13,645 nucleotides of DNA from Sphaerosporella brunnea (GCA_008704415.1 VXIS01000594.1:1-13645), one strand, 5' to 3'; shown: positions 1-8,457, counted from the first letter of the stretch. Program-made: numbers and translations. Notes: a model not told the origin generated them from the sequence alone.

Positions 1-1949
1 AGAGCGACGGCTTGCACCGCTGCAATCTGGATCCTGCGTACGTTCTCGGTGCACAATCCCAGCCGACATGTCAGTGACCGGATCCTGGCTTCCGCGGATC
101 TGGCCTTGCCCATTCTGACGTTGTGGTGATGCTTAAGCGTCAGCTTAGAATCTAGGAAGACCCCGAGCCACCGTATCGCATACTTGTTGTAGGGAACTTG
201 CACGCCAGCCACAGAGACTTCCATGTCGGGGAGCCTCCGTTTTCGTGTCAGCAGGATTGCTTCGGTCTTGGTCACATCAAAGGCCACTGCGTTGCCGTCC
301 GCCCAGTTGAGGCTGGCGGTCGCGCAGCGGTTGAGCATGTTTGTGACGTCTGCCACTGTATCTCCGGTAGCCACCCACGCGATGTCATCTGCATATGAAA
401 GCGCGAAGGTGCCTTGGACAGCCTTTTCCACCTCTGGGAAGAGGCCTGAGAGATATATTGTGAAGAGGATGGGCGAGATCGGGGATCCTTGTGGTAGCCT
501 AGTCTTGATGTCAGTCATCTCGCCGAGTTGTTCTTCGACCTTCATCTGGACTCGTCTGTTCTCCATGAAGGATGCGGTCCATTTGATCAGGCTATGTGGT
601 GCTCCTAGTTTGACGAGTCTACGTATAAGCACAGCTTTCGATACGTGGTCAAATGCTCCCTTGACGTCCATCAGCAGTGTGCCAACCATGCGTTTCTCCT
701 GCCAGGCCTCTTGAGTGTGATCCATCAGAATGGCGACCGCGTCAACGGCTGCTCTTCCACGTCTGCTGCCGAACTGGCCATTGTGCAGCCAGCCCTTAGT
801 TTCCGCGGCATGTGCCAGTCTGCTCGTGGCTACCCGCTCGATCACCTTACCTAAGCAGCACAGCAAGGAGATGACCCGATGAGATCGTGCTTTGGAGTAG
901 TCATCTTTGCCAGGTTTGGGTATGACGACGCCGGTGGCTTGGCGCCATGGCAGCGGTTGGTGGCCTTGCCAAACGCAGGCACGTACCAGCCCTATGACTC
1001 TGACGGGGTCCCACCTGTATATTAGCCTGACTGCAGAGGGGCCCAGCTTGTCTGGGCCGGCGGCTGAGCGGGAGGCCTGTGCGAAGCACGCATGCTGGAC
1101 CTCCTCGTCTGAGACGTAAGTGTCGTTGCTTAGTCCGTCAAGCTCTTGATGGGACCAGTTGTCTGCTGGAGGTTCTGGGAAGGCCTGGCGTGCCATCATG
1201 TCGCTCTTCTCTTTTATGGTGGTGGCTGTCCTGCCGTCCTGGCCAGTGAGTGTACATCCTTCGGCCATTGTGGGAGCGTTGTTGGTGTATCTCAGTGCCT
1301 TCCAGGTGTCTTCCGGACCGGCGTTTTGAAGGAAGGAGGCCCAGTGCTCCCGTTTCGCTTTCCTGATGGCGCTCCTGAGTGCCCTGCGTGCATTCTTCAC
1401 CGCCTGACGAGTGGTTCCTTGACGTCTACGGAGGGAGCGTTTGACCGCGCTGAGCACACGGCGTAGTTCCTCGATGTCTGCGTTCCACCAGCGTTTAGAG
1501 CGTGCGCATATGCGTAGCGGTTTGGCGTGCATCTGGAGGACTTGGGTGGTGGTTGCTGAGATCCAGGTGGCCTCCTGATCGAGAGTCATTACTGGCGCAT
1601 CGATCTGCACTACCGGCCTGCTTGCGGCCAGTTCTTTCCACGTGATTTCGGCGTCCTGTAGTTGTTTTTCCGTCATACCGTTGATGTCCCAGCCAGTAAC
1701 CTCCGTGCTAGTTCGGTTAGAGGAGTTGGGCTTGTCCTCAAGACATGACCACGTTATTAGCTGGTGGTCTGAGCCAGTTTCGAGCTCGGGCTGATCTATA
1801 GACCAGTTGTTGACAATGATGTTCTTTGACAGCGTGAGGTCTAGAATAGCTGGTTGTGCTCCGCGGTCGCAAGTAGGGGTGTCGTCGTTCCAGAGGGTCA
1901 GCTCGTGACGGTCAATGAGTGCCTCAAGCCAGGCGCTATTGCGGTTAGC
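1..1949 (-). mobile_element. 5'-truncated Tad1-like LINE copy
   Basis: This is the element that carries the reverse transcriptase frame. LINE similarity starts abruptly at about 1949, inside the endonuclease domain, as expected from incomplete reverse transcription. The RNase H, zinc-knuckle and 3' end lie beyond position 1. The 5' junction sits on a T/A homopolymer tract. Confidence 0.85.
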
Positions 1950-1955
1950 TTTTTT
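1..1955 (-). CDS. Partial LINE ORF2: endonuclease C-terminus plus reverse transcriptase (Tad1-like)
   Basis: The minus strand is open without a stop from about 1955 to the window edge, roughly 650 codons, so the C-terminus lies outside. Read 5' to 3', it begins with the tail of an AP-type endonuclease, seen as the SDHQ motif (1761-1772) that follows a DLTLS-type segment. A basic linker with a WWN motif (about 1485) comes next. The reverse transcriptase follows: motif A DVKGAFDHV (642-668), the LPQGSPISP block (471-497) and the catalytic YADD (384-395) followed by IAWVATGD. Downstream is a thumb-like segment with IRWLGVFLD. This order is that of fungal Tad1/I-type non-LTR retrotransposons, which copy their RNA at nicked target DNA. 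Most of the endonuclease, including its N-terminal catalytic residues, is missing, and no start codon is expected. The open frame and ordinary base composition show little decay and no obvious RIP damage. Confidence 0.93.
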
Positions 1956-1979
1956 TTAAAAAAAAAAAAAACAAAAAAC
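1950..1979. repeat. T-run/A-run tract at the LINE 5' junction
   Basis: A run of T is followed at once by a long run of A with two C interruptions, directly between LINE sequence and the flanking gene. It may be the insertion target, untemplated bases added during 5' joining, or the tail of an oppositely oriented retroelement fragment. The sequence alone does not decide between these. Confidence 0.7.
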
Positions 1980-2143
1980 AAAGCCACCATGGGATGCATC
2001 ACGTAAGTTATGACACGGGTTCGGTGAGTCATCGGAAATATGGGTTAGGGGTGGACAGTGTTCGGTTGGGTTTGCGTCACTGCTCACTTCGAACACCTCA
2101 CCCCGCTCGTCGCAATCGCAACCACCATCACCACATCATTCCC

Positions 2144-2739
2144 ATGCAGCAAGCCAATCCCACCCACAGCATTCCCGAGCGCCCTGTATACCACCCCATT
2201 CGCATTGCCCGTGGCACTTGCACGCTGCTGACTGTGGCCAGATTGGAGAGCACGGCGGCTCTGCCACGACACAGGCGGACAGCAATGTTGTTCCCGCAGA
2301 TATTCCACCGCACGACGGTGTGCTCCTTCATCCCGCCGTTGACCCGCACTGCCCGACTATCAGCGCGGCGGAGCAGCAAGCGTGCATCGAGTTGAGCCTG
2401 TTGTTCCTCGACACGGAGGTGCGTGAGCACGACATCTACTGCGTCGCGCGCGAGCTGCACATCCTCAACTTGGACGACACCACGTTGCGGAACCTGCTGC
2501 GCCACGACCTCTTCCCTGTTCTGTGGGGTAACATCACGGACCCGGCCGGCGAGTGGGCGTACTTCGAGGAAGAATGGTTGCTGGGCGAAATCAAGAGTCG
2601 CAGGGGCTCCTGGCTGCGCCGCGCCGTGACTGCGCCGGCACACGCTGTGGCGTGGGCGCTGTTGGCGAATGCCGTGGTCCCACCCTTTCAGGATGTGATG
2701 CTGGAGCTTGCACGAAGACGTCAGCAGGTCGCAGCCTAG
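2144..2739 (+). CDS. DUF7079-like protein, bacterial-type domain, one predicted intron
   Basis: The domain frame ends at TAG 2737-2739 but has no in-frame ATG upstream. A 56-nt intron at 2186-2241 (GTATAC donor, GCTGAC branch site, CCAG acceptor, phase 0) joins it to an ATG at 2144, giving 179 residues. The first ~60 residues are low-complexity. Residues ~62-130 carry LFLDTE (68-73), a leucine-rich helical stretch, FPVLWGN, and AGEWAYFEEEWL (116-127). This fits my memory of DUF7079, a small domain of unknown function seen mostly in proteobacteria; its biochemical role is not known to me. About 50 further residues, including a hydrophobic Ala-rich helix, follow the domain. An alternative start is the ATG at 1989 in a GCCACCATGG context, with a GTAAGT donor at 2003; its acceptor (for example 2153) is uncertain. 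The LINE junction lies immediately upstream and may have displaced the native promoter. Confidence 0.68.
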
Positions 2740-2822
2740 TGTTAACGTGCGCGCTTCGCTTGTTCGTCTCCCTTGGTTGTTGGTGGGTTTCATTCATTTT
2801 TTGCCAATCGAGTGGTCCAAAA

Positions 2823-3059
2823 ATGGTGCCGGTAGCGGACAAACACCGGAAGATACGGCGCGATGCCGCTGTGAAAGGCACCCGGTGCCGGCCTACCAAT
2901 AGAAAGAAGATCGAGATCCTGAGCTATTTGGATACCCCGAGAGAGTTTACTATGGGCGATGGACGAATCGAGACCACCAGAGAGGCTGGCAAATTTTACG
3001 GAGTTAATGCCTCTCAGGTCAGCCGTTGGATACAGCATCGCCTGCGCGCGAGTCTTTAG
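2823..3059 (+). CDS. Small helix-turn-helix ORF, possible transposase N-terminal remnant
   Basis: This is a 78-codon ORF with an A-rich start context and a TAG stop. The first 25 residues are very basic. Residues 26-73 read NRKKIEILSYLD, a linker, then TTREAGKFYGVNASQVSRWI. This is the pattern of a Psq/homeodomain-like helix-turn-helix: a first helix, then an A-x-x-x-G-V turn, and a recognition helix with SRWI. Such domains stand at the N-terminus of Tc1/pogo-type and related transposases, where they bind element ends, and also occur alone in fungal and oomycete genomes. No catalytic DDE region follows, since the frame closes within 8 residues of the motif, so it is either a truncated transposase or a small DNA-binding protein. 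It lies 83 nt after the DUF7079-like gene on the same strand. Which it is cannot be decided from the sequence. Confidence 0.5.
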   Translation: MVPVADKHRKIRRDAAVKGTRCRPTNRKKIEILSYLDTPREFTMGDGRIETTREAGKFYGVNASQVSRWIQHRLRASL

Positions 3060-3135
3060 AAATTAACTTTTTGATAGCTTGGCAATACCCCCCTCCGGCC
3101 CGCGTTGCTTAAGACACAGACGATACGGGTAGGAA

Positions 3136-3159
3136 ATTAATGAGAGAGATTAATGAGAG
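3136..3159. repeat. 13-bp tandem repeat next to LINE remnant 3' end
   Basis: ATTAATGAGAG occurs at 3136-3146 and again at 3149-3159, with a period of 13. It lies just beyond the stop codon of the LINE remnant, on its 3' side. Short tandem repeats at the 3' terminus are common in I/Tad-type LINEs and may replace a poly(A) tail. Confidence 0.7.
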
Positions 3160-3160
3160 G

Positions 3161-3730
3161 TCATAACATGATGCCCTGATCGGCCCAGCAGCCAACTTTA
3201 GTGGAGCGTAGGATATCTAAGACTGCCTCGGTGCACCTGTCAAGGCGGGTAGACGTCCAGCGCTTCTGTCTTCCTCTGGCGCCTTCCACAATGTCATCTG
3301 CTCACTTCTCCACCTCTTGCAAAATTTGAAGAGGTGGTCTCGGGTTTGGGTGGCACCCTTCCCGCACCGCCAGCATTTGTCGTCCCGGTTTTGTGGAGGT
3401 ATGGGCCCGTCGGGGCCTTGCCGAGTCTCAGCTGGAAGTAGCGGGACGCCAGCGGCCTTCTTGGCTTTGAAAGCGACAGGGTCGGCGTTTCTGCGCCGCT
3501 TGAAGTAGATCTTTGACGCGCAGTGCTTGGCCAGCCATGCTTCCTTGTCGAAGAAGTGTGCCATGGTAGTGGGTGTCCTTGGCGAGTTCGTCAGCAAGCT
3601 CGTTGCCTGGCACTCCGCCGTGCAACCCGTCGCCCGGAGCATAGCTTCGGCGTCCGCAATCTTTGCTATGGTGGCGGAATCTTGTAACCTGCCCCACTTC
3701 TCTTGCCGATCAACTCACTCAACCTATTTC
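3161..3730 (-). pseudogene. Tad1-like LINE 3' remnant: RNase H end and zinc-knuckle, frameshifted
   Basis: Read on the minus strand, three frames must be joined to follow one protein. First comes the end of an RNase H domain with GVPGNELADELAK (about 3590). Next, in another frame, is a segment with SRYFQLRLGKAPTGPYLHKTG. Then comes a Cys/His knuckle CWRCGKGATQTRDHLFKFC followed by W-x3-Q-x3-LW (about 3300-3390). After another shift the tail reads LDRCTEAVLDILRSTKVGCW, with the stop at 3161-3163. These are the usual C-terminal blocks of Tad1-like LINE ORF2 proteins in filamentous ascomycetes. At least two frameshifts make it non-functional. It cannot be the missing C-terminus of the LINE at 1-1949, because on the minus strand it lies upstream of that copy. 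It is therefore a second, older, heavily 5'-truncated insertion. Confidence 0.85.
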
Positions 3731-4700
3731 AGGAGAATCGAGCGATAGACTGTGTATCTGCTCGCGGGAAAAGAGTTTTTTTTTGGTGAGGTGCGGTTAC
3801 CCGGCCTGTCTAGCGCCTGTCCCGATCTTTTTGAATCCAACACTGCAACAAAAACCGATGCCATTCCCCCATAAAATACCGTGAGCATACGCCGATACAG
3901 GTACATGCATCTCGCTTTGTGCGTATCATGCCTGCTGGTTTCCAGTCCGTGTAGTTATCCAGCCCGATTTTGTCTGATTTTTTCCGATTTTGTCCGTGAT
4001 GTTGCACCCTATGGTCGCCTGTGGACGCTCGAGGCTACGGCGCCATAAGACTCTACATATGTATTTTGTTCAGAGCTCACTTTTTTTTGTGCGACACATG
4101 GCTGACCTTCGGGAACAGCACCATTAACGCAGAAGTTCAATATCATTCAAACCAAGCATATAGATAATGCCTGTTTATAGTCTTTTGCCGCCTCATGAGC
4201 GGGTTAAAATGCTAGGGCCATATACTACCATCTTGCAAGAAGCGGGATGAATCTCAGATGTAGAGTACATGCATATACATGCCTGCACATCATCATGTCG
4301 CCGAGATAAGAAAAAAATTTGCTGCTCGAACAGAGCAACTGTAATAGCGATAGATAAAGCGACGGCGATGCAGATGCCGGTCTTGTGAAAACGAGAGATC
4401 TGTTTTCTGAGGTCTTTAACTGCTCTGCCTTGGATCTGCCCCCGTGGGCCACTAGCTTGTTAGGTGCTGGCATCGTGCAATGCCCACTACCTAAGTAGCT
4501 AGTGAAGTGCACCCATAAGGTGTTGAAACTTGAAACACCCGCGACTGCTCCTTGCCCTTTAACTTTTCTGTAATTTTTGCTCGGTGGAATCCAGCTGTTG
4601 CTACTTATCTACACATCTAGAGAGCACCTTTGCGTTATTTTTTTGGTTGTGATTGTGTCGAAATCGGCGTAAAATCTGGCGTTTCCAACGGCGATGAGAG
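3731..4700. other. Gene-free stretch
   Basis: About 970 bases without a supportable gene. ORFs here are short, lack domain motifs and are rich in low-complexity runs. A 10-bp direct repeat CGATTTTGTC occurs twice near 3964-3994, and there are homopolymer T runs near 3776 and 4081. No tRNA, TIR or LTR boundary was recognised. Confidence 0.6.
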
Positions 4701-4723
4701 GGCAGGTTGCACGATAGGTAATC

Positions 4724-4760
4724 CGAGAGCCTCGGCTGGCCATCGAGAGCCTCGGCTGGC
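4724..4760. promoter_or_regulatory. 20-bp tandem repeat with CTCGG palindromes upstream of the monooxygenase
   Basis: CGAGAGCCTCGGCTGGC is repeated exactly at 4724-4740 and 4744-4760. Each unit holds an inverted pair of half sites (CCGAG or TCGAG, three bases, CTCGG). A third GAGCC/GCTCG inverted motif follows at about 4767-4778. The repeats lie about 170-200 bp before the start codon and about 90 bp before the TATA box. Paired CGG half sites are typical targets of fungal Zn2Cys6 activators, so this is a candidate binding site. That role is inferred. Confidence 0.4.
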
Positions 4761-4848
4761 GATTGCGAGCCAAGCTCGCGGTCGTAACGTGTCCACTTAA
4801 CTTCAACATTGCACCACCAACGATTCCTCGGCACACAGCATTTGTCAC

Positions 4849-4854
4849 TATAAA
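4849..4854 (+). promoter_or_regulatory. TATA box of the monooxygenase gene
   Basis: A perfect TATAAA lies 74 bp before the ATG at 4928. The stretch between is A-rich, with long A runs at about 4889-4915, as in many fungal 5' leaders. Confidence 0.55.
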
Positions 4855-4927
4855 CCCACATTTTTCCCGTATCAAGTGGTTCAGTGCAACAAAAAAAACG
4901 CAAAAAAAAAAAAAAGTAGAAAAATCG

Positions 4928-6909
4928 ATGGCGTCGAAAGAGGCGCGCTTCTACAACGACATCGTCTGCATCGGCGGCGGTCTCTCTGCCATCGCCCTAG
5001 GTGCGCACGCCAAAATCACATATGGCATCACTGATATCCACTTCTATGAGCGTCATGCGTCGATGGGGGGGACTTGGTGGATCAATACATACCCAGGCAA
5101 TTCCCCGTCGTGTCTCCTATCACTGCTATGTCCGCACAGTTGATTGACCGCGACCAAACAGGCGCCGCATGCGACGTCCCCAGCGCTTTGTATTCGTTTT
5201 CATTCTCGCAGAAGCCAAACTGGACTTGTCTGATGCCGTCCAACACCGAGATCATAGCGTACGCGGACGAAGTCGCCGCAAAGTACGACATTCCGGCGCG
5301 AGCGACGTTGCAAACGGAGGTCGTCAAAGCGGAGTGGCTTGAGGATAGGAGCCGGTGGAGAGTTTACCTCAGAGACCTCGTGACCGGGGAGGAATACACG
5401 CACGAATGCAAAATCTTGTTTTCGGCCACCGGGCAGCTGGGCGTTCCGAACTACCCTGAATTGCCCGGGCAGGAGACGTTTCAGGGGAAGATATTCCACT
5501 CGGCGAGATGGGACCATGCTGTTGAACTCGATGGCAAACGTGTCGCAGTCGTCGGGAATGGTTGTGTGTTTTCCCTTGTTCCCCTATCTGAACAGAAACG
5601 ATCCTGATGCTGCGTGCAAGGCACTGCTACCCAAATTGTCCCCAGCATCATGCCCCGCGTGGCCTCAATGCACCAATTTATCCGCAGCAAGCACTGGATC
5701 CAGAAGGCGCCCACCTTCCCGTACAACGCTGTGTTTTACTGGATGTTCAAACATGTCCCCCTCACCCTCTGGCTCCACCGCTTCACCGTCTTCCTAGTCG
5801 CCGAATGGGACGTGCGCCTGCAGATGATGGACCCCTGGTCGGTCCAGCAGCGGAAGTGGAAAGCGCGGGCGGTAGAAGCCTACATGCGGAAGACGGCGCC
5901 GGAAAAGTATCACGAGCAGTTAATCCCCGATTTCGAGATCGGTTGCAAAGTAGGGGGGGTTCCCACCAATTTGTGGGCCAAGTAAAGTCGCTGACAGAAC
6001 AGCGCCGCATCTTGGATACGGGATATCTTGCCTCCCTCAACGACCCTAAAGCACACCTCATCTCGGACCCCATACTCTCACTGACCCCCGAGGGCATCCG
6101 CACAGCCAACGGCGATGTCCCGGTCGATGTCATCGTTCTCGCAACGGGGTTCCAGACCAACCGCTTCCTGCAGCCGGTGCAGGTGGTTGGGCGCGCCGGA
6201 GAAACCCTCGAAGAGCACTGGGCGAAAGCCGGTGGGCCAGGCGCTTACAATACCACCGCCATCCGCGGGTTCCCGAACTTCTTCTTCCTTCTTGGGCCGA
6301 ATTCCGCTACCGGCCATACCTCTGCGTTGATGGCCAGTGAGAAGTAAGCTCAGCCAATCCCGCGAACATTCAGGTCGCTGACAGGCGCAGTGTCATTGGC
6401 TATGCCCTCAACGTTGCCTCCCCGGTCTTGAGGCGAGAAGCCACGACAGTGGAGGTCAAGGAGCCAGCTGAAAAGTCGTACATCAAGCGTGTTCAGGAGG
6501 CGTTGGAGAACACTGTGTTCAGCACGGGTTGTGGCTCGGTATGTTTTTTTTTTTACCCCTTCCGGTGGACGGGCCACAGCTCATCAAGTGCGGGTAGTGG
6601 TATGTCAGAGGCGGACGGAACGCCATGCTTTATCCTTGGACTCAGGCGCATTTCCTTTACCGCTGCAGCTTCGTCAAGTGGGATGACTGGGATGTCAATG
6701 TAAGTGTCCCCAATTCTGCATCTGAGCGTTGCGGCTGATGTCGCGCACAGTATGTACGCCGCCCACAGAAGTCAGGCAGCAAGGGGATGCTGGCGCTGTT
6801 CCTGCTGCTGCTGGCGATCTCGCTGGCTTATGCCCCCGAGGGACTGAGGAAGCCGCTGGTTGACGGTTGCGGAGGAGTCTTGGGCAGGATTTGGTCGTTA
6901 CGCCGTTGA
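4928..6909 (+). CDS. FAD/NADPH-dependent Baeyer-Villiger monooxygenase, seven exons
   Basis: Exons 4928-5096, 5162-5563, 5621-5949, 6003-6343, 6391-6538, 6598-6699 and 6751-6909 join in frame to 549 residues. Motifs in order: FAD Rossmann GGGLSA (16-21); ERHASMGGTWW (41-51) then NTYPGAACDVPSALYSFSF; the Baeyer-Villiger fingerprint FQGKIFHSARWD (163-174), fitting FxGxxxHxxxW(P/D); NADPH Rossmann GNGCTATQ (188-195); and VIVLATGF ending at 350. The family inserts oxygen beside a carbonyl using NADPH and O2, or oxidises soft heteroatoms; the substrate cannot be told here. Length is normal for fungal members. Residues 510-525 are a hydrophobic helix followed by a short basic tail, suggesting a membrane anchor, probably ER. 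The first intron (5097-5161) uses a GC donor; the others start GTGTGT, GTAGGG, GTAAGC, GTATGT and GTAAGT. Every junction restores family motifs and no damage was found. No biosynthetic neighbours are in view. Confidence 0.93.
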
Positions 6910-7240
6910 ATGGATTTTCTGTTTCGAGGGTTTGCTGGTATTTAGTGTTTGCCATGATGAAAAAGTTAATGATCTCTTCGTACTCTCATGACTGGGGGCG
7001 CTCGTATCTGTCTTGTGACCGTGCTCTAAGCTCTCGTGCCTTGACTAAAATCGCCTGTTGTAGTAATTCCGAAGACTCTTGCACAGCATTCTTTTGACCC
7101 GGTACATGAGTGAAGCCGAACGTTCCCATGGTGCTAGTCACCCAGAAGGTGGAAAAGCAACAAAATCAGTCTGCGGCGGGAACCAGTGATAGATTGAGCA
7201 ATGTCATAACAGACTATAATTTTTGAATTAGCCATCGCCA
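6910..7240. other. Intergenic region between monooxygenase and tRNA-Glu
   Basis: It probably holds the monooxygenase 3' UTR and terminator and the upstream region of the tRNA. No ORF with recognisable content was seen. Confidence 0.6.
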
Positions 7241-7326
7241 TCCGTTATGGTGTAGTGGCTAGCATCAGCCGCTCTCAAGCAGAGCATTAAACCGGCTAGA
7301 CCGGGGTTCGATTCCCCGTAACGGAA
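7241..7326 (+). tRNA. tRNA-Glu (CTC) with a 14-nt intron
   Basis: The acceptor stem TCCGTTA (7241-7247) pairs fully with TAACGGA (7319-7325), with discriminator A at 7326. The D arm contains AGTGGCTAG. The anticodon stem AGCCG (7267-7271) pairs with CGGCT (7293-7297). Its 21-nt loop is resolved by a 14-nt intron at 7278-7291, directly after A37, the canonical position for eukaryotic tRNA introns. After splicing the loop is CTCTCAC, with anticodon CTC at 7274-7276. The T arm is CGGGG-TTCGATT-CCCCG. The stems are sound, so it is probably functional; it decodes GAG codons. Confidence 0.93.
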
Positions 7327-7329
7327 AAC

Positions 7330-7342
7330 TTTCTTTTCTTTT
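7330..7342 (+). terminator. Pol III T-rich terminator
   Basis: Two TTTT runs (7334-7337 and 7339-7342) follow the tRNA within 16 nt, the usual Pol III termination signal. Confidence 0.75.
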
Positions 7343-8166
7343 GGAGCTTGAAATTCTTTTACTACTGTGGCGAGCGAGCAATGAGGTTTGGCAGTACCAT
7401 TTTTTGTGACATGGACGAGGGCTTATGACGACATGAGTGGGTAAATTCCAGCAGGAAAAATGAGCCACTGCATTCGACGATCTCTATATTTAACGCACGT
7501 CACGGTCCGTCTGATTGGACAAACGTAACGTCCGAACCTCATGCTCGTTACAGTATCTGCTCCGTCTGGCTATGTGGACGAGAGCTGCTAAACTACATGT
7601 ACCATTCTTTCGCCGGAGCTGGTCCCAGTTTGAGGAAACTCGCCGTGGCTCGCAGATGCGTAATAGGTAGACTAAGGAGTGTCGTTCCTTTTGAAGCGAG
7701 GGCTTAGGGTCCAAGGTTCTTACTATTCCAGGCTTGTGCGCTTTCAACTAGTGGAAGTATCGGGTTGTTCAAGCATGGTGTCACCCCCGAGCTAACATCA
7801 TGCATCAGAACAAAATGCCGCAACTGGCAAGTACTTAGTATTTAGAGTATGACCAGAAGTCTGGGCCGACCGCAAGCACAAGGGAGGTGGACTCCGACTT
7901 GCAAAGTCTGCTCCGTTCGAATTTCCCATCCTTCTCTGGCCTCCACCTAGAGCTTTCTCTACAACAGCTTCACAACAAAAGTTTTCCGCTCAAAGAATCA
8001 GCAAACACCTTTGAGCCATCGCTAGTGGGCCGCTGTGCCAACCGCCGCCACCGTCATCCCGCTGCGAGCACTGGTGTCTACACCTCCTGATTCACCGAGG
8101 ATTTCTCCAGCGGTATGGCCACCCTGACGATCAGCTCGATCTCACCGAAAACCCACTCGAAACTAA
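7343..8166. other. Gene-free or undecided stretch
   Basis: No ORF here starts with ATG and carries recognisable motifs. An open frame at 7887-8090 (plus, no ATG) encodes an unremarkable Ser/Leu-rich peptide. It could be an exon of the zinc-ribbon remnant downstream, but no convincing splice pair was found. Confidence 0.45.
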
Positions 8167-8457
8167 AAATCCACTGCATCGATAGATCCTACCACCCTAG
8201 ATCTGTCCCTCTTGCAAACAGGGAAACGGCGGCAGTGCAAGCATCTGGATCCGCGCCGCAACCCCGCGTTGTTGTCCATGTGCTGCCAGTGTAGTTTTCG
8301 GCATCTCAGCAAGACGTTTAACGAGCCTTGCAGTAAGTGTGTGCATCAAAAGATTGGATTGGATGCAAGGCTTGTGGTTGGCGCGAGGTGGGGATTCGGT
8401 AGCGAGGCGTTGAAGACGATCAACAAGGAGGAAGGCCCGAAGGAGAATGGCAAGTAA
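8167..8457 (+). pseudogene. Possible zinc-ribbon protein C-terminal fragment
   Basis: The frame is open from the stop before 8167 to TAA at 8455-8457. It has a Cys/His pattern: CKH, then CCQC 17 residues on, then CSKCVH after another ~14 residues. It ends in a Lys/Glu-rich tail (KEEGPKENGK). The spacing resembles small fungal zinc-ribbon proteins of unknown role with a W/M-C-C-x-C ... C-x2-C-x-H ... C-x2-C core, but the last Cys pair appears to be lost. No ATG precedes the Cys motif in frame; the first lies inside it. It may therefore be a terminal exon with unrecognised upstream exons, or a decayed copy. Family assignment is weak. Confidence 0.3.

Noticed and set aside
198..1466. Several plus-strand ORFs of 60-160 codons
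   Set aside because: They are antisense to the continuous LINE reverse transcriptase frame and have no domain motifs.
1994..2395. 133-codon plus-strand ORF starting with MHHVSYDTG
   Set aside because: Its downstream part overlaps the DUF7079-like frame in another phase and is Arg/Ser-rich. Only its middle (2144-2185) is kept, as a possible first exon.
2128..2793. 221-codon minus-strand ORF
   Set aside because: It is antisense to the DUF7079-like coding region, its composition is Arg/Val/Gln-rich as expected from a reverse reading, and it has no motifs.
3810..4007. Minus-strand GLDNYTDWK segment resembling the start of Copia-type gag proteins
   Set aside because: Only a handful of residues resemble the NYxxW motif, and no further gag, protease or integrase sequence follows.
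5783..6160. 125-codon minus-strand ORF
   Set aside because: It lies antisense across exons 3 and 4 of the monooxygenase and has no independent support.
5516..6347. Frames suggesting the monooxygenase is several broken ORFs
   Set aside because: All breaks fall at predicted introns of 47-65 nt whose removal restores family motifs, so the gene is intact rather than a pseudogene.
7265..7468. 67-codon minus-strand ORF
   Set aside because: Its start overlaps the tRNA-Glu gene in antisense, and it has no motifs.
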